Counted from the stretch's first letter, positions 1 to 7,456 are shown. The stretch is DNA of 11,000 nt from an uncultured Oxalobacter sp. (GCA_934270705.1 CAKQQG010000049.1:1-11000), one strand, 5' to 3'. Made by a program: numbers and translations. The notes: generated from the sequence alone by a model not told the origin.

Positions 1-77
1 GGGATACATCATTCATTCCGACCGTCCTTTTTACGAAACTACGGGATACGACGCAATACAGCCGCGAGCACAGCTTC
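1..77. other. Region upstream of macA, ambiguous
   Basis: These 77 bases cannot be assigned firmly. All three forward frames are open from the window edge to the macA start. Frame 1 ends in a TGA at 79-81 that would overlap the macA ATG as ATGA, the usual form of an operon junction. So the end of an upstream gene could lie here. On the minus strand, an ATG at 16-14 is preceded by AAAGGA with 8 bases of spacing, so a divergent gene reading leftwards off the window is equally possible. I found no convincing -35/-10 pair for macA. Confidence 0.3.
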
Positions 78-1298
78 ATGAACATAGCAGACAAAATCAG
101 GCCACTCGGAAAACGCAAAGTCTTGGTCGGTGCCGTTACAATCGCCGTTTTGATTGCAGCCGCCGTATTGTTCTGGACCATGACCCGTGAAGATGACATC
201 ACTTATATGACCGAACGCGTCCGCTCCGGCAATATCAACCAGGTCGTCGAGGCAACCGGAGAGGTTGCGGCCGTGAATCTGGTCAGCGTCGGTGCGCAGG
301 TATCCGGCCAGATCAAAAAACTCTATGTCGTACTCGGACAGGAGGTCAAACAGGGGGAAATGATCGCCGAAATCGACTCCCAGACACAGGAAAACACATT
401 GAACACCGACAAGGCCAAGCTGAGCAACTACAAGGCACAGCTGGATGCGCGGAAAATCATCCTGAACATTTCCAAGAAACAGTATGACCGCGAACTGGTA
501 CTGATAAAGACCAATTCCACATCACAGGAAAATCTGGAAAACGCACGAAACGCGTATGCAACTGCAAAAGCCAACGTCAACGAAATGGAATCGTTGATCA
601 CCCAGACCCAGATCGCCATCAATACCGACGAGACAAACCTGGGCTACACCAAGATCAGGGCACCGCTGGACGGTACCATCGTATCTGTTCCTGTCGAAGA
701 AGGACAGACCGTCAACGCCAACCAGACCACGCCTACGATCGTCCAGATCGCCAATCTCAACGATATGGAAATCGACATCGAAATCTCCGAAGGCGACATC
801 ACCAAAGTCAAACCCGGCATGGATGTGACCTATACCATCCTGTCCGAGCCGAACACGATCTTCAGGGCGAAGCTTGATTCCATAGACCCAGGACTGACCA
901 CGCTGACCGATGGCAGTTACGACAAGAGTTCATCCACATCCGCCAGCAGTTCATCCAGCACAGAAGCCGTTTATTACTATGGCCGGGCTTATGTTGACAA
1001 TCCTGAAGGAAAACTCCGTATCGGCATGATGACCCAGAACACCATTCATGTCACTTCGGCCGAAAACGTACTGATCGTTCCCAGCATCACCATCACGTCA
1101 CGGCAAGACAAACATTACGTACGGATACTTTCCGACGACGACAATGTCGAACGGCGTGAAGTCGAAGTCGGCATATCCGACGGTGTCTATACCGAAATCC
1201 GTTCCGGACTTGCAGAAGGTGAACGTGTCATATCGTCCGAAGTCATCAAGGGCGAACAAGTCAGCGGCTCGTCCAGAATGCGCAGACCGAGGATCTGA
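78..1298 (+). CDS. macA: MacA-like periplasmic adaptor of tripartite efflux pump
   Basis: This is a membrane fusion (periplasmic adaptor) protein that would link the MacB transporter to an outer-membrane channel. The 406-residue product has a short basic N-terminus and one membrane anchor at about residues 14-34. The first half of the lipoyl-like domain follows at about 70-100 (VSVGAQVSGQI...GEMIAEID). An alpha-helical hairpin rich in Gln, Asn and Lys spans about 101-185, and the second lipoyl half lies at about 188-212 (GYTKIRAPLDGTIVSV). A beta-barrel and membrane-proximal domain completes the protein. It is slightly longer than E. coli MacA (about 371). Part of the excess is a Ser-rich low-complexity stretch at about 280-295 in the beta-barrel region. 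The ATG at 78 places the anchor right at the N-terminus; its ribosome binding site is weak. It is followed after 2 bp by macB, so the two are almost certainly cotranscribed. The transported substrate cannot be told from the sequence. Confidence 0.93.
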   Translation: MNIADKIRPLGKRKVLVGAVTIAVLIAAAVLFWTMTREDDITYMTERVRSGNINQVVEATGEVAAVNLVSVGAQVSGQIKKLYVVLGQEVKQGEMIAEIDSQTQENTLNTDKAKLSNYKAQLDARKIILNISKKQYDRELVLIKTNSTSQENLENARNAYATAKANVNEMESLITQTQIAINTDETNLGYTKIRAPLDGTIVSVPVEEGQTVNANQTTPTIVQIANLNDMEIDIEISEGDITKVKPGMDVTYTILSEPNTIFRAKLDSIDPGLTTLTDGSYDKSSSTSASSSSSTEAVYYYGRAYVDNPEGKLRIGMMTQNTIHVTSAENVLIVPSITITSRQDKHYVRILSDDDNVERREVEVGISDGVYTEIRSGLAEGERVISSEVIKGEQVSGSSRMRRPRI

Positions 1299-1300
1299 CC

Positions 1301-3241
1301 ATGAACATCATCGAACTGCGCGGTATCAACAAGATCTATGGAACCGGTGAAAATCAGGTTCGTGTTCTGAAAGATATCGATCTGGATATCGAATCGGGCG
1401 ACTTCGTCGCCATCATCGGCCAGTCCGGCTCCGGCAAATCAACCCTGATGAACATTCTCGGCTGTCTGGATACTGCCAGTTCCGGCAACTACAAGATCGC
1501 CGGTGAAAACGTCACCGACATGACACCGGATCAGCTGGCATCATTGCGCAGCCAGTATATCGGTTTCATTTTCCAGCGTTACAATCTGCTTTCCACATTA
1601 AGTGCAGAAGCCAATGTCGAACTGCCGGCGATTTATTCCGGCCTGAAGCAGCAGGCACGTCTGGCCAGAGCAGATCAACTGCTTGCCGACCTGGAGCTCG
1701 GTAACCGTACCAGTCATTTGCCATCCGAATTGTCCGGCGGTCAGCAACAACGGGTCAGTATCGCTCGTGCACTCATGAACGGCGGCGACATCATTCTGGC
1801 GGATGAACCGACCGGTGCACTTGACTCCAAAAGCGGAGAGAACGTGATGGCCATATTAAAGACCCTTAATGACAAGGGACATACCATCATTCTGGTCACG
1901 CATGACAAAAACGTCGCCAATTACGCGAATCGCATCATCGAAATCAAGGATGGTGCCATCATCGCGGACGAACGCCGCAAGCCGAACAAAAACAGCAAAC
2001 AGGAATACCATCCCAAAGAAGACAACCGCAATACCCTCGCCTATTTCAAGGATCAGTTTTCCGAAGCTTTCAGAATGTCCATTCAGGCTATCCGTGCGCA
2101 CAAGATGCGTTCTATCCTGACCATGCTCGGAATCATCATCGGCATTGCATCTGTGGTATCAGTCGTGGCACTTGGCAAAGGCTCTCAGGAAAAAATCCTG
2201 GCAGACATCAATTCCATGGGGACGAACACGATCGTCATCATGCCGGGACATGGTTTCGGGGATCGCAATTCCAGCAAGTACAAAACCCTGACCGTGCACG
2301 ATTCCGATCTGCTGGCGCGCCAAACCTATGTGGACAGCGCCACACCGGCCGTCAGTTCATCCGGAACCCTCACCTGGCAAAACATTTCCGTCACGGCACA
2401 GCTGCAAGGCGTCGGCGAACAATACTTCGACGTCAAGGGACTGGGCGCTGAAGAAGGCCGTTTCTTCAATCGTGAAGACGTCAAAAAAGGCAGTGCCGTC
2501 GTCGTGATCGACCAGAACACCAAGGAAAAACTGTTTCCGCACGGCGGCGACATTCTCGGCAATACCATCATTTTCAACCGCCAGCCGCTGAAAATCATCG
2601 GCGTTTCCGAAAAACAGAACGCCAATTTCGGACCGTCCGATACCCTGACCATGTGGGCGCCCTATACCGCCGTCATGAACCGCATTACAGGCGACCGCAA
2701 CATTTCGTCGATTACCGTCAAGGTAAAAGACGATGTCAGCATGGCTGCAGCCGAAAAAAACATCATCCGGTTTCTGACAGTCAAACACGGCAAGGAAGAC
2801 TTTTTCACCGTCAACACCGACAGTATCCGTCAGACCATCGAAAGCACAACCGGCACCATGCGTCTGCTGATTTCCTGTATCGCGCTGATTTCGCTGGTCG
2901 TCGGCGGCATCGGCGTCATGAACATCATGCTGGTTTCAGTAACGGAACGAACCCGTGAAATCGGCATCCGGATGGCTGTCGGCGCACGCCGAAGCAGTGT
3001 ATTGCAACAATTCCTGATCGAAGCCGTGCTGATCTGTATTATCGGCGGACTTATCGGTATATTGTTCGCTTTCGGCATCGGACTGTTTTTCAGCATGTTC
3101 GTACAGACATTTACCCTGTCCTATTCGGCAACATCGATCATCCTGGCTCTGGTTTGCTCAACCCTGATTGGCGTCATTTTCGGCTATATTCCGGCACGCA
3201 ACGCCTCTCGCCTCAATCCGGTGGATGCATTATGCGACTGA
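1301..3241 (+). CDS. macB: MacB-like ABC exporter, fused ATPase and permease
   Basis: This is the inner-membrane ATPase of a MacAB-type pump, which works as a mechanotransmitter driving export from the periplasm through MacA and an outer-membrane channel. The 646 residues match the usual MacB length (E. coli 648). The N-terminal ATPase shows Walker A GQSGSGKST at 40-48, the Q-loop glutamine at 92, the signature LSGGQ at 144-148, Walker B IILADE at 164-169, the D-loop at 172-175 and the H-loop His at 201. A charged linker leads to a first membrane helix at about 271-292. A large periplasmic domain follows, then three more helices at about 522-545, 572-596 and 610-630. The conserved ERTREIGIRMAVGAR segment at 549-563 is characteristic of MacB/FtsX permeases. 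The ribosome binding site GAGG at 1289-1292 lies 8 bases before the ATG, within the end of macA. All catalytic motifs are intact. Macrolides, peptides, lipopeptides or haem precursors are all possible cargo. Confidence 0.95.
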   Translation: MNIIELRGINKIYGTGENQVRVLKDIDLDIESGDFVAIIGQSGSGKSTLMNILGCLDTASSGNYKIAGENVTDMTPDQLASLRSQYIGFIFQRYNLLSTLSAEANVELPAIYSGLKQQARLARADQLLADLELGNRTSHLPSELSGGQQQRVSIARALMNGGDIILADEPTGALDSKSGENVMAILKTLNDKGHTIILVTHDKNVANYANRIIEIKDGAIIADERRKPNKNSKQEYHPKEDNRNTLAYFKDQFSEAFRMSIQAIRAHKMRSILTMLGIIIGIASVVSVVALGKGSQEKILADINSMGTNTIVIMPGHGFGDRNSSKYKTLTVHDSDLLARQTYVDSATPAVSSSGTLTWQNISVTAQLQGVGEQYFDVKGLGAEEGRFFNREDVKKGSAVVVIDQNTKEKLFPHGGDILGNTIIFNRQPLKIIGVSEKQNANFGPSDTLTMWAPYTAVMNRITGDRNISSITVKVKDDVSMAAAEKNIIRFLTVKHGKEDFFTVNTDSIRQTIESTTGTMRLLISCIALISLVVGGIGVMNIMLVSVTERTREIGIRMAVGARRSSVLQQFLIEAVLICIIGGLIGILFAFGIGLFFSMFVQTFTLSYSATSIILALVCSTLIGVIFGYIPARNASRLNPVDALCD

Positions 3242-4656
3242 TCCCTTCCATTGTGCTAAGTCTTGCCGTTGCCGGTTGCGCCACACAAACCGCCACGATT
3301 CCCGATACCGGCATCATCCCGCAGCAAACCATTGCAGCCAGTTTCCAGGTCGATCATGAATGGTGGAAAGCCTACGGAGACAACACGCTCAACCATATCG
3401 TCGAACTGGCGCTTCTCAACAATACAGACCTGAAACAAAGTGCCATCACGATGAACAAGGCATTGTATGAAGCCAATCTGCTCGGTCAGGAACTCGTTCC
3501 CGAATTTTCAGGCGTAACCGGTGCTTCGTCCACCACGAACACCAAGGCCGGCCAGACGACACATAACTACATGGCCGAACTGGGCGTCAGTTACGAGCTG
3601 GACTTGTGGCGAAAACTGAGCAATGCCGCATCGGCACAGGAATGGGAATACCACGCCACCCGTGAAGATCTTGAAACGGTACGACTGGCCCTCATCAACA
3701 ATGTCGTCGATTGCTACTTTCATCTGGTCTATCTGAATCAGGCCATCGCACTGACCGAAGAAAACATCCAGTTTTATACCGAACTTTTGCAGATCATCAA
3801 CAACAAATATACCGCCGGGAAGGTGGACTCCCTCGAACCGCTGACGGCCGAACAATCCCTGCTGGCTTCCCAAAACAGCCTCATGACGCTTGAAACCAGC
3901 CGTAAAACCATCGAACAGGCCTTGCGCAATCTCATGAATCTGAGACCGGAAGACCGGCTCGATATCGCATCCACCGATATTCTCGCCACACCACTGACCT
4001 ATGTTGATTTGAACGTCCCTGTCGCCGCATTGGGACTGCGTCCTGATGTCAAGGCTGCCGAATACCGGATACAATCGGCTTTCCTTGATTGGGAGTCCGT
4101 CAAGGCCAGTGTATATCCGAGCATCACAATCGGCAGCACTTTGAGTGTCTCGTCCGATGAATCCAGCAGTCTGTTCAACATACCGTTTCTGGCCGGTGCG
4201 GTACAAATCAATCTGCCGTTTCTGCAATGGAACAAGATCAAATGGAACATCAAGATTTCGGAAGCGGATTTCGAAAACGCAAAGCTGAATCTGGTTTCCG
4301 CAGTGAACACGGCATTGAACGAAGTGGATACCTATTACTATTCCTACCGAAAGTCTCTTTCCTTGCTTGAAAACGTCAACCGCAAATACGATACAGATGC
4401 ACAGATCAGCCTTTACAACCAGCGACGTTACGAAGCCGGTTCCTATGAACTGAAAGAGTGGCTGGATGCAAAATGCGTGGAAAACCAGTCACGGTTGACA
4501 CTGCTGGAAACCAAATACAATACGATCAATTACGAAAATGCCATCTACAAGGCACTGGGTGCACGGCTGACCGGCAATCCACAACCGCCGCAAACCGTAC
4601 CACAGGTACCAACCATATCCTCTGAACACCCCGGACAACCGGCACAAGCCTCCTGA
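3232..4656 (+). CDS. NodT-family outer-membrane efflux lipoprotein
   Basis: This is an outer-membrane factor of the TolC/NodT superfamily, the likely exit duct for the MacAB pump encoded just upstream. The frame is open further upstream, but the ATG at 3232 is preferred. It gives a typical lipoprotein signal peptide (MRLIPSIVLSLAVAGC) with a lipobox ending in Cys16, and it overlaps the macB stop by 10 bp, which suggests translational coupling. The precursor is 474 residues. Family features are the early WWKAYGDNTLNHIVELAL segment at about 45-60 and the repeated helical, Ala/Gln/Asn-rich architecture of two duplicated halves. The typical GLRPDVKAAEYR motif sits near the start of the second half. 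The C-terminus is a Pro/Gln-rich tail of about 25 residues with no clear structure. The fit to family is strong. Pairing with MacAB rests on operon position only, because a separate TolC is encoded downstream. Confidence 0.92.
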   Translation: MRLIPSIVLSLAVAGCATQTATIPDTGIIPQQTIAASFQVDHEWWKAYGDNTLNHIVELALLNNTDLKQSAITMNKALYEANLLGQELVPEFSGVTGASSTTNTKAGQTTHNYMAELGVSYELDLWRKLSNAASAQEWEYHATREDLETVRLALINNVVDCYFHLVYLNQAIALTEENIQFYTELLQIINNKYTAGKVDSLEPLTAEQSLLASQNSLMTLETSRKTIEQALRNLMNLRPEDRLDIASTDILATPLTYVDLNVPVAALGLRPDVKAAEYRIQSAFLDWESVKASVYPSITIGSTLSVSSDESSSLFNIPFLAGAVQINLPFLQWNKIKWNIKISEADFENAKLNLVSAVNTALNEVDTYYYSYRKSLSLLENVNRKYDTDAQISLYNQRRYEAGSYELKEWLDAKCVENQSRLTLLETKYNTINYENAIYKALGARLTGNPQPPQTVPQVPTISSEHPGQPAQAS

Positions 4657-4672
4657 TCCCTGCAAAATGTCA

Positions 4673-4706
4673 CCGTCCTGATTGCGCAAGAACAAAATCA
4701 GGATGG
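4673..4706 (+). repeat. Inverted repeat after efflux operon
   Basis: An 11-bp stem pairs CCGTCCTGATT (4673-4683) with AATCAGGATGG (4696-4706), with one G-U pair and a 12-base loop. A further GCAAA/TTTGC pairing (4662-4666 with 4709-4713) could extend it across an internal loop. No T-run follows, so it is not a classical terminator. It could stabilise the mRNA 3' end or act together with the terminator that follows. Confidence 0.5.
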
Positions 4707-4732
4707 AATTTGCCATATGCGATACAAACAGC

Positions 4733-4756
4733 CGTGCCTGTCGGCACGCTTTTGTT
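4733..4756 (+). terminator. Rho-independent terminator of macAB-OMF operon
   Basis: The stem CGTGCC (4733-4738) pairs with GGCACG (4743-4748) over a TGTC tetraloop and is followed by CTTTTGTT. The position 77 bases after the stop of the lipoprotein gene fits the end of the efflux operon. The short stem suggests that termination may be partial. Confidence 0.65.
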
Positions 4757-4761
4757 AAAAT
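4753..4761 (+). promoter_or_regulatory. Candidate extended -10 promoter for pcm-tolC
   Basis: TGTTAAAAT has the TGn extension directly before a TAAAAT -10 hexamer (4756-4761). I see no good -35 element at the matching distance. A start near 4768 would give a leader of about 30 bases before the ATG at 4797. The motif overlaps the T-tract of the preceding terminator. Confidence 0.4.
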
Positions 4762-4796
4762 GTTTTCCTGTTCATGAACCGATAAAAACTGATCCC

Positions 4797-5450
4797 ATGC
4801 GTACTGCACGCGCCAACATGATTGAAAACCAGATCCGTGCCGGAGGTGTCCATCTCCAAAGTGTGTTCGATGCGCTGGACGCAATTTGCAGGGAAGATTT
4901 CGTACCGTCATCCTGCCGTGCTTACGCCTATGCCGACATGGAAATCCCGCTGCCATGCGGAGAAAACATGCTTGCGCCGTTGACCGAGGCTCGCATTCTG
5001 CAAGCCGCCGACATCCGCCGTAACGATACCGTACTCGAAATCGGCAGCGGTTCCGGTTATATGGCCGCTCTGCTCTCGCATGGCGCACAACATGTCACGA
5101 CTCTGGAAATCGAGCCGTTTCTGGCAGAAACAGCTGCAAACAATCTGGCGAACTACGGAATCGGCAACGTCACCGTAGTCTGTGAAAACGGTTTTTCTCC
5201 TGAACGCTACGTGCCGGAACATCCGTTTGACATCATTGTGTTGTCGGGCTCCGTTTCGGTTACGCACGAACCGCTTGTCCGGCATTTGTCACCAAATGGC
5301 AAGATGTTGTTCTTTCTCACGGAAAATTCACGATGTCGGGCCTGTTTGTTACAGAAAAATCCGTCAACTGAACCGGATATCAGGCTATTATTTGATACAT
5401 TCGCAAAACCGTTGAGGGAGCAACCTCCATATTCACGTTTCCGTTTTTGA
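4797..5450 (+). CDS. pcm: PCMT-family SAM-dependent methyltransferase
   Basis: A 217-residue protein of the protein-L-isoaspartate O-methyltransferase family, whose classical members repair isoaspartyl damage in proteins using S-adenosylmethionine. The N-terminal MRTARANMIENQIRAGGV and the REDFVP segment at 32-37 are family hallmarks, as is the SAM-binding loop VLEIGSGSGY at 79-88. The acidic residue of motif II is in LEIEP at about 103-107. Two regions differ from E. coli Pcm as I remember it. The TISxP active-site loop is replaced by NMLAPL at 57-62, and the TAAPxxxP region is replaced by SGSVSVTHE at about 150-158. Repair activity is therefore uncertain. The frame is open from 4710, but the upstream ATG would place a terminator and the probable promoter inside the gene and has no homology support, so ATG 4797 is chosen. 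Its ribosome binding site is poor. tolC follows after 37 bp, and the two probably form an operon. Confidence 0.85.
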   Translation: MRTARANMIENQIRAGGVHLQSVFDALDAICREDFVPSSCRAYAYADMEIPLPCGENMLAPLTEARILQAADIRRNDTVLEIGSGSGYMAALLSHGAQHVTTLEIEPFLAETAANNLANYGIGNVTVVCENGFSPERYVPEHPFDIIVLSGSVSVTHEPLVRHLSPNGKMLFFLTENSRCRACLLQKNPSTEPDIRLLFDTFAKPLREQPPYSRFRF

Positions 5451-5487
5451 ACAGGATTGAACACCGTCAGATTACCCTGGAGCAAAT

Positions 5488-6792
5488 ATGCGCTACCGCC
5501 CTGTCCTATCCATTATTGCCGGTTGTATTCTCACCACCAATGTGCTGGCCGCCGATCTCATGCAAACCTATATGGAAGCGCTGGCCAACGATCCGCAATA
5601 TGCCAGCGCCCGCGCCGCCCTGATGGCCGGCCAGGAAAAAAGCGTACAAGGACTCTCCAGACTGTTACCGAACCTGAGCGCATCTGGCGGCTACGGACGG
5701 AATTACATAGAGGGACTGGATTATTCCGAAAACAAATATACCATCGCCCTGACACAACCGATATTCAACTGGGCTGACTTCCAGAATTACGCCAACAGCA
5801 AACTCGAAGTTTCGATCAGCGAAGCGCAATTCGCACAGGCGCAACAGGATCTGATGGTAAGGGTTGCACAGGCATACTTCGACATTCTTGCGGCAGAAGA
5901 TGTCCTGACATTCGCGCAGGCGCAAAAGGCTGCGGTCAGCCAGCAGCTTGAGCTGGCGAAACGCAGCTTTGAAGTCGGCACCGTCACCATCACCGACACA
6001 CATGAAGCACAGGCACGCTACAATCTCGCAGAATCAGACGAAATCGCCGCCATCAACGATCTTGAAGTCAAGCGCACCGCACTGGAACAGATCATCGGAC
6101 ACCCGCCAGGCATACTTGATCCACTCAAGAAAGACGTCAAGCTCAGTGCACCGGAACCGAACGTGATGTCCAACTGGGTCAGCTCGGCTGAACAGCAAAA
6201 CTACCAGGTCATCCAGTACCGGCTTTCCCATGAAATGGCTCGTCGCAATATCGAAATCAGCAAGGCAGGACATTATCCGACAGTCGATCTGGTTGCCTCG
6301 TACAATCACACCAACCGAGATCAATACATCTTCGACAGCGGTGGCGGTATCCGTGATTACAATACATCCAAGATGGTCGGCATCCAGTGGAATATTCCGC
6401 TCTTTTCCGGTTTTGACGTCACCAGCAAGGTCAAGGAATCCGTAGCGCTGGAAGACAAGGCACGCAACGATCTGGAGGCATCCAGACGCAGCGCGGCACA
6501 GCAGGCTCGGCAATCGTACCTCAGCGTCAACAGCGGTTTGTCGCAAGTACGTGCGCTGGAAGCGGCGGAAGTTGCCAGCCTGTCATCTCTCGAGTCCAAC
6601 AAACTGGGGTATGAAGTGGGCGTTCGTATCAATATCGACGTCCTCAACGCCGAACAACAGGTTTTCATGACGCGCCGCGATCTCACACAGGCCCGCAACA
6701 ATACCATTGTACAAGGATTACGCCTGAAACAGGCTGCTGGCATTCTCAACGAAGACGATCTCAAACGGGTCAATTTGCTGCTGAAGAAATAG
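5488..6792 (+). CDS. tolC: TolC-family outer-membrane channel protein
   Basis: This is a TolC-type outer-membrane channel, the general exit duct for type I secretion and multidrug efflux. The 434-residue precursor has a signal peptide (MRYRPVLSIIAGCILTTNVLA) cleaved near residue 21 or 22, then the typical mature start ADLMQTYMEALANDPQY. The two-fold repeat is visible. The first half contains the LTQPIFNW strand and an Ala/Gln-rich helix with AQAYFDILAAED. The second half contains GHYPTVDLVASY, IQWNIPLFSGF and the GYEVGVRINIDVLNAEQQ helix. The end (LKQAAGILNEDDLKRVN) is also typical. A good ribosome binding site, TGGAG at 5478-5482, lies 5 bases before the ATG. The gene follows the PCMT-family gene and is probably cotranscribed. 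No terminator separates it from the tRNA promoter five bases downstream. Confidence 0.95.
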   Translation: MRYRPVLSIIAGCILTTNVLAADLMQTYMEALANDPQYASARAALMAGQEKSVQGLSRLLPNLSASGGYGRNYIEGLDYSENKYTIALTQPIFNWADFQNYANSKLEVSISEAQFAQAQQDLMVRVAQAYFDILAAEDVLTFAQAQKAAVSQQLELAKRSFEVGTVTITDTHEAQARYNLAESDEIAAINDLEVKRTALEQIIGHPPGILDPLKKDVKLSAPEPNVMSNWVSSAEQQNYQVIQYRLSHEMARRNIEISKAGHYPTVDLVASYNHTNRDQYIFDSGGGIRDYNTSKMVGIQWNIPLFSGFDVTSKVKESVALEDKARNDLEASRRSAAQQARQSYLSVNSGLSQVRALEAAEVASLSSLESNKLGYEVGVRINIDVLNAEQQVFMTRRDLTQARNNTIVQGLRLKQAAGILNEDDLKRVNLLLKK

Positions 6793-6797
6793 GAATC

Positions 6798-6826
6798 TTG
6801 TCATATCCTTTGAACTGCCGTATAAT
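6798..6826 (+). promoter_or_regulatory. Sigma70 promoter for tRNA-His
   Basis: TTGTCA (6798-6803), a 17-bp spacer and a perfect TATAAT (6821-6826) form a nearly consensus sigma70 promoter. Transcription would start near 6833, giving a 5' leader of about 39 bases removed during tRNA processing. The -35 box begins five bases after the tolC stop codon. Confidence 0.85.
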
Positions 6827-6871
6827 TTTAAGTCTTGTAAGCTGTTTGGTTTCAATGGCCAGCCAGCCGAT

Positions 6872-6948
6872 GGTGGAAGTAGCTCAGTTGGTAGAGTCCA
6901 GGATTGTGATTCCTGTTGTCGTGGGTTCGAGCCCCATCTTCCACCCCA
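6872..6948 (+). tRNA. tRNA-His (GTG anticodon)
   Basis: A complete cloverleaf can be drawn. The acceptor stem GTGGAAG (6873-6879) pairs with CTTCCAC (6938-6944). It has the extra 5' G at 6872 opposite discriminator C 6945, the identity mark of tRNA-His, and an encoded CCA at 6946-6948. The D arm is GCTC/GAGT with one G-U pair. The anticodon arm CAGGA/TCCTG closes the loop TTGTGAT with anticodon GTG at 6906-6908. The T arm carries GTGGG TTCGAGC CCCAT. Nothing is missing, and the sequence closely resembles E. coli tRNA-His. I found no duplicated 3' end elsewhere in the window, so there is no sign of an integrated element using it as an attachment site here. Confidence 0.98.
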
Positions 6949-6956
6949 CCAGTAAA

Positions 6957-6993
6957 AAAAGCCCGAATGTCCATCATTCGGGCTTTTGTCTTT
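6957..6993. terminator. Strong bidirectional rho-independent terminator
   Basis: GCCCGAATG (6961-6969) pairs perfectly with CATTCGGGC (6975-6983) across a five-base loop. The stem is lengthened by flanking A's and T's: seven A's before it, then TTTTGTCTTT after it. It ends tRNA-His transcription and any tolC read-through. On the minus strand the hairpin is followed by seven T's, so it should also stop transcription arriving from the right. Confidence 0.92.
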
Positions 6994-7082
6994 ATGACGT
7001 CAGTCGGGCAAACGACGATCCCGAAACCTGATCTTCACTGTTTATCTATCGGACGACGGTTCACGCAAACGGCAGTCACGCA

Positions 7083-7447
7083 TCAGACAAACCCGCCGCT
7101 CGAAACTGTTGGCATCCAGTCCATGCGTCCGATACTATTCATGAGAATCGTCTTGCCGCCTTCTTTCGCAATCTCATATTTGACTGTCAGGTAAAGCACA
7201 AAGCTGCCAGTCTCATAACACGGCTGATTGTCTTTTGCCACCTTGACATCAGTTTCCAGATACAATTCCGCTTTCACAGCAGGTAATCCGCTCATATCCA
7301 GCGGCTTCATATCGACTGGCTGGAAATACACTGTACCGATTTCCTATGGGCAGATGACTTTTCCTGATCAACAGGAAATTCCTCGAATTCAGCGGCCCAA
7401 ACTGGCGATGCTCCGACGAGCAAAGCGCCCGCCAAAGCAAAAATCAA
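7083..7447 (-). pseudogene. Decayed P19/Tp34-family periplasmic iron-transport gene
   Basis: Read leftwards, the first part encodes a signal-peptide-like ALAGALLVGASPVWAA followed by EFEEFPVDQEKSSAH. After a frame change near 7343-7348 it continues as EIGTVYFQPVDMKP, LPAVKAELYLETDV and GSFVLYLTVKYEIA. This is the order and wording of P19/FetP (Tp34) proteins, periplasmic metal-binding partners of iron permeases. Adding one T to CATAGG, giving CATATGG, would restore the frame and the expected His-Met-Glu at the junction. Two further lesions are present. An in-frame TAA (7456-7454) sits just before the coding part, leaving only a TTG (7447-7445) as a possible start with no basic N-terminal residues. 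The 3' end stops at a TGA (7085-7083) after MPTVSSGGFV, where the family has a conserved HYG-type metal-binding stretch and about 55 more residues. A later RRPIDKQ in the same frame (about 7041-7021) may be a vestige, but that is weak. The family call is from remembered homologues. Confidence 0.72.
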
Positions 7448-7456
7448 AATTTTTTA

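Noticed and set aside
3154..3231. Upstream extension of the outer-membrane lipoprotein frame by 26 codons into macB
   Set aside because: It would bury the lipoprotein signal peptide and lipobox inside the protein. It is read from macB coding sequence in another frame.
3508..4227. Open frame of 239 codons on the minus strand, antisense to the outer-membrane lipoprotein gene
   Set aside because: It mirrors the codon pattern of a clearly homologous gene on the + strand and shows no recognisable domain or ribosome binding site.
4710..4796. Upstream ATG extending the PCMT-family protein by 29 residues
   Set aside because: The extension contains the terminator hairpin and the likely promoter and reads unlike the family. 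MRTARANMIENQIR is the normal N-terminus.
5488..5550. IAGC at residues 10-13 of TolC as a lipobox
   Set aside because: The hydrophobic run continues past the Cys and ends in a normal signal peptidase I site (VLA-AD). The part before the Cys is too short for a lipoprotein signal.
6798..7194. Forward frames of 77 and 92 codons across the tRNA-His region
   Set aside because: They read through the tRNA promoter, tRNA and terminator and have no coding character.
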